Shown: positions 15,872-24,951, counted from the first letter of the stretch. The stretch is DNA of 64,000 nucleotides from Pirellulaceae bacterium (GCA_023382975.1 JAHDXO010000042.1:1-64000); one strand, 5' to 3'. Notes: generated by a model from the sequence alone, not told the origin. Numbers and translations are program-made.

Positions 15872-17743
15872 ATGAACGAAGCGGATCACCCGTCGTGGAA
15901 CGATCGCAATAACATTCCGACGTTGATGGCGGATGCCCAGGTGCCGGGCGTGGCCGGGGCGGGGGTGCAGATCGGCAATTTCCAGTTGCAGACCCTGCTG
16001 GGCCGGGGCGGGATGGGCGAGGTCTGGAAGGCTTGGGACCAGAAAGCGGATCGCCCGGTGGTGATCAAGCTGGTGCCGCCGGAACTGCAGCGAGCGGACG
16101 AAGAGATGGCTCGCGTCCGCGACACGTTCCGCCGCGTTCATGCGTTGCAGCACCAGCATATCTGTCCCTTGTACCTGTTGGACGAAGATTTGCGGCTGGG
16201 TTGGTACTTGGTGATGAAATATATCGACGGGCAGACGTTGTCATCGTATCGCGCCACCTACGCCGCTCGGCACGGCGGTTTTCCGGTCGAGCAAGCGGTC
16301 AAGGTTCTCCGCCCGGTGGCCGAGGCGTTGGATTACTCGCATCGGCACAAGGTGATCCATCGCGACATCAAGCCGCAGAACATCCTGGTGGTCGGCGACG
16401 CGGACGACGTACAAGTGGTGGATTTCGGGCTGGCGGCCGAAATCCGGACGTCCGCCAGTCGGTATACACAGGTGCAGATGGACACGTCCGGCACACGTCC
16501 GTACATGGCGCCCGAGCAGTGGAAGGGCCAGTTCCAGGATGCCGCGACCGACCAGTACGCGCTGGCAACGGTGGCTTACGAGTTGCTGGCAGGCCGTTTG
16601 CCGTTCGAATCGGATGATTTTGACATCCTGCGGGCTTGCGTATTGAACGATCCGCCGGAATCGATCCAGGGACTGGCCGATTCGGTGAATCGCGTCTTGC
16701 TGATCGGATTAGCGAAACGTCGGCAAGAGCGATTCGCCAGTTGTCCGGAGTTCGTCCAGGCGATCCAGGAGACTCAACCGTCGCAAGCAGTGCGAGAGCC
16801 CACGCCGGAGCAACCGGTGCGCAAGTCCATGCCGGAGCAGCCGGCACCAGAAGCCGAGAAGCCGCATCGCGTTGCTGCGCCGAAGGTAGGTCGCGCTGCT
16901 GTGCAAGCGAAACCAAACCCGTTGGAACCCCAGATCCAAGCGGCGACCGGACCACCGACGGGAATCACCAACAGCATCGGGATGAAGATGGTGCTGATCC
17001 CAGAGGGCTCGTTTCTGATGGGGTCGAGTGCAATCGATCACGAGACGCCGGAACACCGCGTGCGCATTACCAAGCCATTCTATTTGGGTATCTATCCTGT
17101 GACGCAAGCAGAATACCAACGCGTGATGGGCGTGAATCCCAGCCATTTTCAACGTTCGAACGGACTCCTGGGATTGTTCGCGAAACCCGCAGAGCCTCAG
17201 CGACCCGTGGAGCAAGTATCGTGGGTTGATGCGATCGAGTTCTGCCAGCGGTTGAGCGCACAGGAGAACACGAAATATCGTTTGCCGACGGAAGCGGAAT
17301 GGGAGTACGCGTGCCGTGCGCGCAGTACTGGTCGTTGGTGCTTCGGTGACAACGAGTGGGAGTATGCCTGGGGAGGGAGTATTCGTCGTTGGTGCTTTGG
17401 TGAGACCGAATCGCTGTTGGGGCAATACGCATGGTATGCGACGAATTCAGACAGTGGGACGCACCCGGTGGGACTGAAGAAACCGAACGCCTGGGGCCTG
17501 TACGACATGCACGGGAATGTGTCGGAGTGGTGTGCGGATTGGTTTGATGCAAACTACTACAAACAATTTGCGGATGAAGTAGCCTGGGATCCGACGGGGC
17601 CTTCAGGAGGCTCGAACAGAGTGTTTCGGGGAGGTAGTTGGGGGCTGGTCGCGTCCCTCTGCCGGTCGGCGTGCCGTGGCGCACTCGCCCCCGGCCACCG
17701 AAACATCAACGTGGGCTTCCGCCTCGCGAGGTCTGTTTCTTAG
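15872..17743 (+). CDS. Hanks-type Ser/Thr kinase fused to FGE-sulfatase domain (C)
   Basis: 623 residues from the ATG at 15872; an upstream in-frame start at 15749 would add 41 unconserved residues encoded by repeat sequence. The kinase motifs are complete (GRGGMGEV, VVIK, HRDIKPQN, DFG). A linker with three TPEQP/MPEQP-like repeats leads to the FGE domain (~370 onward). That domain carries an internal tandem duplication (17300-17410) that repeats a WEYA...RWCFG segment, so one surface loop is enlarged. It ends in the fourth variable-repeat copy (RGGSW...GFRLARSVS). Its kinase is clearly paralogous to A and B but without the near-identical block. Confidence 0.9.
   Translation: MNEADHPSWNDRNNIPTLMADAQVPGVAGAGVQIGNFQLQTLLGRGGMGEVWKAWDQKADRPVVIKLVPPELQRADEEMARVRDTFRRVHALQHQHICPLYLLDEDLRLGWYLVMKYIDGQTLSSYRATYAARHGGFPVEQAVKVLRPVAEALDYSHRHKVIHRDIKPQNILVVGDADDVQVVDFGLAAEIRTSASRYTQVQMDTSGTRPYMAPEQWKGQFQDAATDQYALATVAYELLAGRLPFESDDFDILRACVLNDPPESIQGLADSVNRVLLIGLAKRRQERFASCPEFVQAIQETQPSQAVREPTPEQPVRKSMPEQPAPEAEKPHRVAAPKVGRAAVQAKPNPLEPQIQAATGPPTGITNSIGMKMVLIPEGSFLMGSSAIDHETPEHRVRITKPFYLGIYPVTQAEYQRVMGVNPSHFQRSNGLLGLFAKPAEPQRPVEQVSWVDAIEFCQRLSAQENTKYRLPTEAEWEYACRARSTGRWCFGDNEWEYAWGGSIRRWCFGETESLLGQYAWYATNSDSGTHPVGLKKPNAWGLYDMHGNVSEWCADWFDANYYKQFADEVAWDPTGPSGGSNRVFRGGSWGLVASLCRSACRGALAPGHRNINVGFRLARSVS
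17300..17410 (+). repeat. Intragenic tandem duplication in the FGE domain of kinase C
   Basis: Unit 1 (17300-17356, 57 nt) and unit 2 (17357-17410, 54 nt) both begin TGGGAGTA and end in a GTTGGTGCTT-CGGTGA-like stretch. The protein therefore has WEYA...RWCFG twice, where paralogues have it once. Confidence 0.75.
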
Positions 17744-17779
17744 CGTCCTTGCCCGGTAGGGCCATGCTCGGCGGTAGCC
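17627..17779 (+). repeat. DGR-type variable-repeat-like 3' end plus flank, copy 4
   Basis: Again 117 nt from RGG to stop, followed by the GCCC-GGTA-GGGC hairpin (17751-17762) and TCGGCGGTAGCC. The variable codons (e.g. GGC GCA CTC; CAC; AAC ATC AAC) sit in the same columns as in copies 1-3. Differences at fixed codons (CRSA, PG) suggest an older split or a different template. Confidence 0.6.
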
Positions 17780-18178
17780 CCGACCCATAATGCCGCAGCT
17801 GCCACGTGGCCGGCATCTCCAAGGCCGGGAATGCCATGAAACGTGAGCCACTGAATTGCTCGTGCATACTTCCGCATTTCGGAGAAACGCGGCTACATGA
17901 AGAAGGCCACCGTGGCGTCTGCGGCGGAGCCCCAGCGAGCGATCTGCAGTCGTGGGCAATTCAACGTAATTCATCCGTCTCCATCGACTTGATGAACCGG
18001 GAAGATCAGGGACCGCCGGTCCACGCTGACCGACGGCAAGACAATTTCCTGAAAGGGATTAGATAATCCGCGCACGGCGGCATGGTCCGCCAACCGCAGA
18101 TCGCTTCTCAGCGACAAACCTTTCAGCTAACCTTACCCCATCGTTTTCATCGAAACATCAAGTTCCCAGGAGATGCCC
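17780..18178. other. Noncoding spacer after the kinase run
   Basis: The first ~50 nt match 1275-1325 (GACCC..ATGCCG..GGCATCTCC). The remainder shows no gene, no clear terminator and no strong sigma-70 promoter. AGGAG at 18168 belongs to the next gene. Confidence 0.5.
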
Positions 18179-19792
18179 ATGAACGTTTCGGCAAATCGCC
18201 TTGCTCAACTGTTCGTACTGATGGCGTTGGCGAGCGTTGCCTCAGCCGGGCGTGCCGAGACGCCGGCGGGGTACTTGCAGAAGCAGGCCAAGCCGGTGTT
18301 TCGCGAGGGGCATGGGTTGCCGCGGTTGACGCGATTCGGCTGGACGCTGCCCGAGGATGCCCGTGTCGAGTTGGCCCGGCATTGGGGCTACGCGCTCGAG
18401 TTGGGCGGCTACACGACGGACAAGGTGGTCGAACGGTTCGACGACCCGAATTCGCTGGAGTCGCGGCTGCTGGCCTTGGCTCGCAGCGAGCCTGAGACCT
18501 ATCCGTTGCAGGTGATCCTGTCGCGCGATCTGCCGACGGGCGATGTGCCGGCGGTGGCCGAACCGCCGTCGATCGCGGCCACCGCGCCGCTGCGGGAGAA
18601 AGTGCCGGCGAAACCCGACGATCCGATTCATCTGAGCCGCTCGGGCGTTAACTCGGCCGGCGATCCCTGGACTCGGGACGCGCAAGGCGAGTGGGTCGAA
18701 GGGAAACGAGTCTGGAGTCCCGAGGCGGCGGACGACGTGGTTCAAGGCGCGGCGGATCTTCGCTCCCGCCCGCTCGCGGAAGTCGCACGCCGGGCACCGG
18801 TGGCGATCGTGCTGAACGGCGGCGAGTACGCGCTGGGCGTCCTCGGCTTTTCGAAAAAGCACTGGGAGCAGGATCCTCGCATCCTGGCGGCCCGCGGCGA
18901 GACGCCTTGGTTCGACTACATCTCGCAACGCAAAGCCCAGATGGAGTTGCGCATCGCGGCGGGGGTCCGCGCCGCAGCGCCGGATCGCCAGTTGTACCTG
19001 TATTACACGTCCGGCGGCGGAACGCATCGCAACCGCTGGGGCGGCTGGAAGGAATGGGCCTACGACTTTGCCTGGATGCGGCACGTGTCGGACGTGCCGA
19101 CCGACGAGTTTTACTACCAGCACTTCAACAGCGGCTGGACAGGCGACATGAGCATGTTGACCCAAGCACTGAACGCCAAAGGCTACGAGTTGTCGTTCGA
19201 CAAGCCGCTGAACTACAACTGGCTCTGCGCCGGCTGGCCGCGCGGCAAGGAAGGCGAGGATCCGACCAAGGGCTTGGGCGACCTGGAGCGTTACATGGGA
19301 TTCGTCAAGTGCCTGTACACGACCGGCATGATCGGCGCCAACGCCGGCTATTACGCCTATCCCCAAGGAGGATTCGGAGCCGAGTTCCCCGAGGACCAGC
19401 CGCCGCATTGGCTGCGGCAAATGATCGTCCTGGCTCACGCCCATGCCCTGTTTAGCCACCTCGAGGACGACCTGCGCAATGGCGATCTGCTGCCTGGACC
19501 GGATCGGCACGTGTGGTCCAGTTCGCAACCGGCCTACGAACTGCCCACCGGGGACAGCACGCTGCGGGTGGTCGCGCGCAAGCACCGCCAGAAGAACCGG
19601 TGGCTGGTGACCGCCTGGGCCGCCGATGGCGATGCCCGGCCGGCGACCGTCGAAATTCCCGAGTTGGGGAAACAGACGTTTCAAGCCCGGCCGGCGGGGG
19701 CGGTGTACACGGCGACCAGGGACGCGAGCGGTCAGATTACGACAGTCCTGATCGACAACGACCCGATGCAGCCGTCGAATGGCTCATTCTAG
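18179..19792 (+). CDS. Secreted protein of unknown function
   Basis: 537 residues. AGGAG at 18168-18172 favours the ATG at 18179 over that at 18173. A signal peptide is clear (LFVLMALASVASAGRAE). The mature part is rich in Trp/Tyr/Gly with motifs such as LYLYYTSGGGTHRNRWGGW and FYYQHFNSGWTGDM, and ends in a beta-sandwich-like region (~450-537). That layout suits a glycoside-hydrolase-like TIM barrel plus a C-terminal beta domain, but no family is recognised. It is followed at 165 nt by a Tat-exported oxidoreductase. Confidence 0.7.
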   Translation: MNVSANRLAQLFVLMALASVASAGRAETPAGYLQKQAKPVFREGHGLPRLTRFGWTLPEDARVELARHWGYALELGGYTTDKVVERFDDPNSLESRLLALARSEPETYPLQVILSRDLPTGDVPAVAEPPSIAATAPLREKVPAKPDDPIHLSRSGVNSAGDPWTRDAQGEWVEGKRVWSPEAADDVVQGAADLRSRPLAEVARRAPVAIVLNGGEYALGVLGFSKKHWEQDPRILAARGETPWFDYISQRKAQMELRIAAGVRAAAPDRQLYLYYTSGGGTHRNRWGGWKEWAYDFAWMRHVSDVPTDEFYYQHFNSGWTGDMSMLTQALNAKGYELSFDKPLNYNWLCAGWPRGKEGEDPTKGLGDLERYMGFVKCLYTTGMIGANAGYYAYPQGGFGAEFPEDQPPHWLRQMIVLAHAHALFSHLEDDLRNGDLLPGPDRHVWSSSQPAYELPTGDSTLRVVARKHRQKNRWLVTAWAADGDARPATVEIPELGKQTFQARPAGAVYTATRDASGQITTVLIDNDPMQPSNGSF

Positions 19793-19956
19793 TTCGATCA
19801 CGGATTGAAGTCGCGGGAAACCGCTTTTCCCGCGACCGAATGCGAGTCGGAATCTGCTCCCACGAAATCGGAAGACACTTGGCGTCGTGTCGAGCCCCGA
19901 CTAAAGTGAAACCGTTACTCGTCTCGATGCCGGAAAAAATCCCAGGAGAAATTGCC

Positions 19957-20973
19957 ATGTCGCACGAAAATCATCTCCATCTATCTCGACGTTCGTTTGT
20001 CCGCCGAACCGGTTTGCTTGCCGGTGGGGCGTTGGTCAGCGGCCAAGCGACCGCACCAATGGTGATGGCCCAAGCGGCCCCGACGGCCGTTGCAACCGAC
20101 GTCAAGCCTTGGCCGACTCGCGTCCTGGGCAAGACCGGAGTGCCGGTGACCACCATGACGCTGGGCACGGCGCCGTGCGGACTTTCGCCGAAGATCCCGC
20201 CCCGCGAGATCGCCGACATTGTCAACGAAGCCCTGGATCTGGGGATCAACTCGATTGACACCGCCCCGGCCTACAAGCAGTCGGAGGAAGGGATCGGACT
20301 GGCGCTGGGCAAGCGTCGCAAAGAAGTGTTTCTCGCGACGAAGGTCATGGCGGACACAATCGAAGACGCGGAAAAATCGCTGTCAAAATCCTTCGAGCTG
20401 CTCAAGACCGATTGGGTCGACTTGGTCTACTACCATAGCGTCGGCGACCGCGATATCGAGGCGGGAGTGAAGCCGGACGGCGTGTTCTCGTGGCTGATCA
20501 AGCAGAAGCAGGCGGGCAAGTGCCGATTCGTGGGAATCTCGGGGCACAACCGGCCGGCTAAATTTGTGCCGTTGTTGGAAACGGGCGAAGTCGACGTGTT
20601 GTTGGCGATTGTCAATTTCGTGGACCGCTTCACCTACGGCTTCGAACACAAGGTCTTCCCGTTGGCCCGCAATAAGAATGTCCCCATCGTCGCGATGAAG
20701 GTCTTCGGCGGTGCCAAGCAGATGAAGTACGAAGATCCTGAAGCACCACCGCAAATGGATGTTGAGCACTTGGAAATGGCCATCCGGTTCGCTTTGGGAA
20801 CTCCTGGTGTCACGACCCTGAATTTGGGAGTCCACAACTGCCAGCAACTCCGCCAGAACGTCGAGGCCGTGAAACGCTACGAGCCACTGACCGGCGACCA
20901 GCAGGATCGTCTGCGAGCGTTGGGCAAGAGTCTGGCCCAGGAGTGGGGAGCACACTTCGGCCCGGTGGTTTGA
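19957..20973 (+). CDS. Tat-exported aldo/keto reductase
   Basis: 338 residues. AGGAG at 19944 selects the ATG at 19957. The N-terminus has a twin-arginine signal (SRRSFVRRTGLLAGGALVSG) and an AQA cleavage site. The rest is an aldo/keto reductase TIM barrel: TRVLGKTGVPVTTMTLGTA, GINSIDTAPAYKQSE (catalytic Asp and Tyr), FLATKVM (Lys), LVYYHSVGD (His) and FALGTPGVTTLNLGV near the cofactor site. Export after cytoplasmic folding fits a cofactor-loaded enzyme acting in the periplasm. The substrate is unknown. Confidence 0.85.
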   Translation: MSHENHLHLSRRSFVRRTGLLAGGALVSGQATAPMVMAQAAPTAVATDVKPWPTRVLGKTGVPVTTMTLGTAPCGLSPKIPPREIADIVNEALDLGINSIDTAPAYKQSEEGIGLALGKRRKEVFLATKVMADTIEDAEKSLSKSFELLKTDWVDLVYYHSVGDRDIEAGVKPDGVFSWLIKQKQAGKCRFVGISGHNRPAKFVPLLETGEVDVLLAIVNFVDRFTYGFEHKVFPLARNKNVPIVAMKVFGGAKQMKYEDPEAPPQMDVEHLEMAIRFALGTPGVTTLNLGVHNCQQLRQNVEAVKRYEPLTGDQQDRLRALGKSLAQEWGAHFGPVV

Positions 20974-21193
20974 GACGGAGGGCAAACTTGTGATTCCTGC
21001 CGACCGCTGGAAATTTTTGCCGATTGTAGGAATCGAACGTCTGTCGAAGTTCGGGATTGGCCACGGCTGGGCGGTCCAGGTGGCCGGATTGCAGCGGTAA
21101 TGCCGAAAATTTGCATCGGGTTCATGAAACAAGTCGCATGGTTTGCAAGGGCAGGCGTGCTGCTCGGAGGCAAGCTGCGGGCGGAGGAATTCG

Positions 21194-22381
21194 ATGCCGC
21201 ATTGGACGGATCGGCGCAGAGGATGGCGTTGTTTCGCGCGGCCGGATCTTCGGATCGCGTCCATTTGCGTGAGCTTGGCTGCTGGTTGTTTCGCCAGCTT
21301 GGTCGGATTGACCGCGACGGCTCAAGCCTGGACTCCGGCCGCTACTTTCGAGGCGGGCGAGTCGTACCATCCTGCGAGCCAACCGCATCCGCTCTGGGCG
21401 GAACAGCCCGTTGGCTCGGGCGTTCACCGACTTCCCGCCGACGTCCGGGTGGAGTCGCCAGTCGAGTCGCACAATGTCGGCAGCCCGTTTGGGACGTTGA
21501 ACCTGGCTGCAAATGGCGAGAGTTGGTCCCAATCGACCTGGGCGACGGATCATCCGCCGGCGTATGCGGATGTCTCATACCTCCCCACGACCGGGCACTC
21601 GGGCGGAGAAGGCGGCGCGTGGACGTGGCAGGTTATGCCGCTGGGGCTGATCTATCGTTCGTATCTGGGGAGTGTTAAAGAACCACGGTTTGCTTCGGTC
21701 TGGTCGAATGACAGCCGCTTGGGCGACATCTGGGATGCCGTGATCGGAGGGCGAATCGGCCTGGTCCGGTACGGAACGTCGGATGCGGTTCTTCCGGAAG
21801 GCTGGCAAATCGATCTCGAAGGTGCCGCACAGTCCCGCCTGGATCCCCACGCGGAAAGCACTCCGCTGTTATCCACCGACTTTCGAGTGGGAATCCCCGT
21901 GACCTATGGACGCGGACGTTGGCAATTCAAGACGGGCTACTACCACATCAGCTCGCATCTGGGCGACGAGTTTGTCTTGATGGATCCCGAAGCGCGACGC
22001 CTGAACTATACAAGGGACAGCATCCTGCTGGGCGTCGGCTGGTACTACACCGAGAGACTGCGTCTGTACGTGGAAACGGCGTATGCCATGAGTGCGAACG
22101 ACGGCGCCGAGCCTTGGGAACTTCAATACGGGCTGGACTGGGCACCGGCGCGCGATACGGGATTGCGGGGCGCTCCGTTCTTTGCCGCCAATGCACACTT
22201 GCGAGAAGAAGTCGACTTCGGAGGTCACGTTGTCCTTCAGACCGGCTGGTCCTGGCGACATAATCCGCGGGGTTCGCTTTTCCGCCTCGGCCTTCAGTAT
22301 TTCAAGGGCAAGAGCGAACAGTACCAGTACTACGACTACAGCGAGGAACGCTTCGGTTGGGGCATGTGGGCCGATTTTTGA
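21194..22381 (+). CDS. DUF1207-like secreted/outer-membrane protein
   Basis: 395 residues from the ATG at 21194, which has GGAGG seven bases upstream; earlier in-frame starts lack a site. An extended signal region (ICVSLAAGCFASLVGLTATAQA) precedes the mature chain. It carries VMPLGLIYRSYLGSVKEPRF, a Gly-rich stretch and alternating aromatic/polar strands (FKTGYYHISSHLGDEFVLMD) ending in WGMWADF, with a terminal aromatic. This fits the DUF1207 family of planctomycetes, probably an outer-membrane beta-barrel. The function is unknown. Confidence 0.65.
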   Translation: MPHWTDRRRGWRCFARPDLRIASICVSLAAGCFASLVGLTATAQAWTPAATFEAGESYHPASQPHPLWAEQPVGSGVHRLPADVRVESPVESHNVGSPFGTLNLAANGESWSQSTWATDHPPAYADVSYLPTTGHSGGEGGAWTWQVMPLGLIYRSYLGSVKEPRFASVWSNDSRLGDIWDAVIGGRIGLVRYGTSDAVLPEGWQIDLEGAAQSRLDPHAESTPLLSTDFRVGIPVTYGRGRWQFKTGYYHISSHLGDEFVLMDPEARRLNYTRDSILLGVGWYYTERLRLYVETAYAMSANDGAEPWELQYGLDWAPARDTGLRGAPFFAANAHLREEVDFGGHVVLQTGWSWRHNPRGSLFRLGLQYFKGKSEQYQYYDYSEERFGWGMWADF

Positions 22382-22568
22382 TCGCATGCACGAGCACGCT
22401 GCAGTGCTTTGTCCAACGCATGCTTGCCGGTTATCCCGTCACGTTGTTCTCGGGTTTCGAGGGCTGCTTTTCGTCATCCGGCCTCCGGACTTGTTGAATC
22501 GACAAGATCCACCTGTTTGGCAGTGATTCGGTGCGGCTTATTGATGAACAAAAGAACGTCACGCGCCG
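22382..22568. other. Noncoding spacer before the rpmF promoter
   Basis: No gene or repeat seen. It separates the DUF1207 gene from the fatty-acid operon. No U-rich hairpin was identified. Confidence 0.4.
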
Positions 22569-22597
22569 TTGACAGCCCTTGTTGCGCTCTCTAGGAT
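22569..22597 (+). promoter_or_regulatory. Sigma-70-type promoter for rpmF-fab operon
   Basis: TTGACA (22569-22574), 17-nt spacer, TAGGAT (22592-22597), about 85 nt before rpmF. It is one of the best matches to a housekeeping promoter in the window. Confidence 0.65.
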
Positions 22598-22688
22598 GTT
22601 CCGTTTATCTGTCACAGGCGAAGCAGGTAAAATGCCGCACAGATTCGCGGCATCCGTTGGTTGGTTTCCGATTCAGGTGGAAAGTGTC

Positions 22689-22871
22689 ATGGCAGTACCC
22701 AAGCGAAAACAGTCCAATTCCCGTACTGGCAAGCGTCGATCGCATCATTCCCGCAAGCCGGTGCAACTGACCTACTGTCCGAAGTGCAGTACGGCGGTGC
22801 CCACTCACGTTGTCTGCCCCAAGTGTGGGTCGTACATGAACCGCGTGGTCGTCGAGAGCAGCGAGGACTAA
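22689..22871 (+). CDS. rpmF: 50S ribosomal protein L32
   Basis: 60 residues starting MAVPKRKQSNSRTGKRRSHH, the diagnostic L32 N-terminus. A zinc ribbon CPKC...CPKC lies at ~30-46, so this is the zinc-binding form. The C-terminus is acidic. It binds 23S rRNA in the large subunit. It heads the fatty-acid gene run with a 3-nt gap to fabD, as in many bacteria where rpmF precedes plsX/fabHDG; plsX and fabH are missing here. Confidence 0.97.
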   Translation: MAVPKRKQSNSRTGKRRSHHSRKPVQLTYCPKCSTAVPTHVVCPKCGSYMNRVVVESSED

Positions 22872-22874
22872 CCG

Positions 22875-23786
22875 TTGAGCAAAGTGGCTTTTTTGTTCCC
22901 CGGCCAGGGTGCCCAAATGGTGGGTATGGGACGCCAGTTGGCGGAAGCCCTTCCCGCAGCGCGGGCATTGTACGACCGTGCTGGAGCAGTGTTGGGATAC
23001 GATTTGGCTGAGATTTGCTTCGAAGATCCCGAAGAAGAATTGGACTCGACGGTCTACAGTCAACCGGCCCTGTTCGTGACCAGTCTGGCTGCTTTGGAGG
23101 CCTTGCGGAATCAAGCTCCGGAAGTTGTCGAGCAGTGCCAGGCCGCGGCGGGATTAAGTCTTGGCGAATACACGGCGTTGGTTTTTGCGGGCGTGATGGA
23201 TTTCGAGGTGGCGTTGCACGTGGTTCAGCAGCGTGCTGAGGCAATGCAGGCTGCGTCGGACGAAACGCCCAGCGGGATGGTCAGCATTCTGGGGCTTGAA
23301 CCGGAACAGGTCCAAACGCTTTGCGACCAGGTTCGGCAGCCCGGCGAAATCCTGCAGCCGGCGAATTTCCTGTGCCCGGGGAACGTCGCAGTTTCGGGGC
23401 ATAATTCCGCTTGCGAACGAATTGCTGACGCAGCGGTTCAGGCCGGTGCGATGAAAGTCGTTCCTCTGGCGGTGGCTGGGGCGTTTCACACTCCGATCAT
23501 GCAGTCAGCGACCCAGCGATTGGCAGACGCCTTGGCCGGCATCCCGATGGCCAAGCCGCGAATTCCGGTGATTTCCAACGTGGACGCATGTCCGCACGAC
23601 GATCCGGAGGACATCCGGCAGTTGCTGGTACAGCAAGTTGTTTCTCCCGTCAGGTGGGAAGATTCGATGGCTCGAATGCTTCGCGAAGGTTTCGATTCGT
23701 TCTACGAACTCGGGCCTGGGCGAGTGCTGCGCGGACTGTTGCGACGTCTGGATCGCAAAGTCAGTTGCGAGAGCGTCGAGTGCTGA
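22875..23786 (+). CDS. fabD: Malonyl-CoA:ACP transacylase
   Basis: 303 residues with a TTG start 3 nt after rpmF. FLFPGQGAQMVGMG opens the enzyme. The nucleophile is Ser95 in GLSLGEY, His205 lies in GAFHTP, and the oxyanion-hole Gln is in the PGQGAQ loop. Length is typical. It transfers malonyl from CoA to holo-ACP, supplying FabF. It is cytosolic and translationally linked to rpmF. Confidence 0.97.
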   Translation: MSKVAFLFPGQGAQMVGMGRQLAEALPAARALYDRAGAVLGYDLAEICFEDPEEELDSTVYSQPALFVTSLAALEALRNQAPEVVEQCQAAAGLSLGEYTALVFAGVMDFEVALHVVQQRAEAMQAASDETPSGMVSILGLEPEQVQTLCDQVRQPGEILQPANFLCPGNVAVSGHNSACERIADAAVQAGAMKVVPLAVAGAFHTPIMQSATQRLADALAGIPMAKPRIPVISNVDACPHDDPEDIRQLLVQQVVSPVRWEDSMARMLREGFDSFYELGPGRVLRGLLRRLDRKVSCESVEC

Positions 23787-23842
23787 ACCGGGATCCGGCT
23801 GGTTTGAAAAGGATGTCCCCGTCAACGCAGGGAGAGCCGAGA

Positions 23843-24619
23843 ATGAGTGGCAAGGAACAATCGGGCAAGCCCCAGGTGGCCGGAATCGCGGGGCAGACGG
23901 CTATCGTGACCGGGGCATCGCGAGGACTGGGAAAGGCGATCGCTGTCGAATTGGCCGCTGCGGGAGCCCGAGTGGCCTGTGTCGCGAGGGATGTTGCAAA
24001 GCTGGAAGAGACGATTGGCGAAATCGCAGCGCTCGGAGGCGATGCCACCGCGTTGGCTTGCGACGTGAAGGATCGACCTTCGGTCGGAAATCTTGTGGAT
24101 GGCCTTGCCGAGCAATGGGGTAGATTGGACATTTTGGTCAACAATGCGGGGGTCACGCGAGATACGCTGCTGCCGCGGATGACCGACGATGAGTGGGACG
24201 ATGTGATCACAACGAATCTGACCGGGGCGTTCTTATTCGCGCGGGCTGTGTCGCAGCACATGATGCGGGCTCGTTATGGGCGGATCGTCAACGTTTCGAG
24301 CGTTTCGGGGATCATCGGCACCCAGGGACAAACCAACTATTCGGCGTCGAAGGCCGGGTTGATGGGTTTTACTCGCAGCCTGAGCCGCGAATTGGCCGGA
24401 CGCAAAGTCACCGTGAACTGTGTCGCGCCGGGGTTTATCGAGAGCGACATGACCCAAGCGTTGGGCGACTTGGTGCTTGCCGAGACGAAGAAGCGGATTC
24501 CTGCCAAACGATTGGGCAGACCGGACGAAGTAGCTGCGGCGGTCCTGTTTTTGGCAAGTCCCGCGGCTTCCTATGTGACTGGACAGGTACTGGTTGTCGA
24601 TGGCGGACTGACGGCCTGA
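23843..24619 (+). CDS. fabG: 3-oxoacyl-ACP reductase
   Basis: 258 residues from the ATG at 23843 (GGGAGA upstream; an in-frame ATG at 23813 is an alternative). SDR signatures: cofactor motif TGASRGLG (23-30), NNAG (100-103) and the catalytic set Ser153, Tyr166 and Lys170 (NYSASK). It ends VLVVDGGLTA, like FabG. It reduces 3-oxoacyl-ACP with NADPH. Position between fabD and acpP supports the assignment over other SDRs. Confidence 0.95.
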   Translation: MSGKEQSGKPQVAGIAGQTAIVTGASRGLGKAIAVELAAAGARVACVARDVAKLEETIGEIAALGGDATALACDVKDRPSVGNLVDGLAEQWGRLDILVNNAGVTRDTLLPRMTDDEWDDVITTNLTGAFLFARAVSQHMMRARYGRIVNVSSVSGIIGTQGQTNYSASKAGLMGFTRSLSRELAGRKVTVNCVAPGFIESDMTQALGDLVLAETKKRIPAKRLGRPDEVAAAVLFLASPAASYVTGQVLVVDGGLTA

Positions 24620-24643
24620 GATGGCGAAACCGCGAATTCGATC

Positions 24644-24673
24644 TTGACCTGGACGGTAAAAGTTTTCTATCTT
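24644..24673 (+). promoter_or_regulatory. Internal promoter for acpP
   Basis: TTGACC (24644-24649), 18 nt, TATCTT (24668-24673), some 38 nt before the acpP start. An extra promoter would fit the high ACP demand relative to the enzymes. Confidence 0.5.
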
Positions 24674-24711
24674 GTGGCGTTTCACATACTATTGAGGTAA
24701 GGAGTATCGAG

Positions 24712-24951
24712 GTGTCATCAGTCGCAGAACGTGTGATCGACATTGTTTCCGAACAACTTGGTGTCGATCGCGAGAAGGTTAAGCCGGAAACCCACTTCAT
24801 CAACGACTTGGGCGCCGATTCGCTGGACACAGTCGAGTTGGTCATGGAACTGGAAGAAGAGTTCGACATCAACATTCCCGACGACGCAGCGGAAAAGATC
24901 GAGACCGTCGGGCAGGCCATCGATTACATCGAACAGGCGCAGAACTCCTAG
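24712..24951 (+). CDS. acpP: Acyl carrier protein
   Basis: 79 residues with a GTG start preceded by AAGGAG (24699-24704). The phosphopantetheine serine is Ser37 in LGADSLDTVEL. The protein is strongly acidic, with the classic EEEFDINIPDDAAEKIETVG recognition helix and loop. It carries growing acyl chains in type II fatty-acid synthesis. fabF starts 17 nt downstream. Confidence 0.97.
   Translation: MSSVAERVIDIVSEQLGVDREKVKPETHFINDLGADSLDTVELVMELEEEFDINIPDDAAEKIETVGQAIDYIEQAQNS

Noticed and set aside
5240..17743. True formylglycine-generating enzymes
   Set aside because: The FGE domains are fused to kinases and end in variable segments; no sulfatase gene is adjacent, so a lectin-fold sensor role is preferred.
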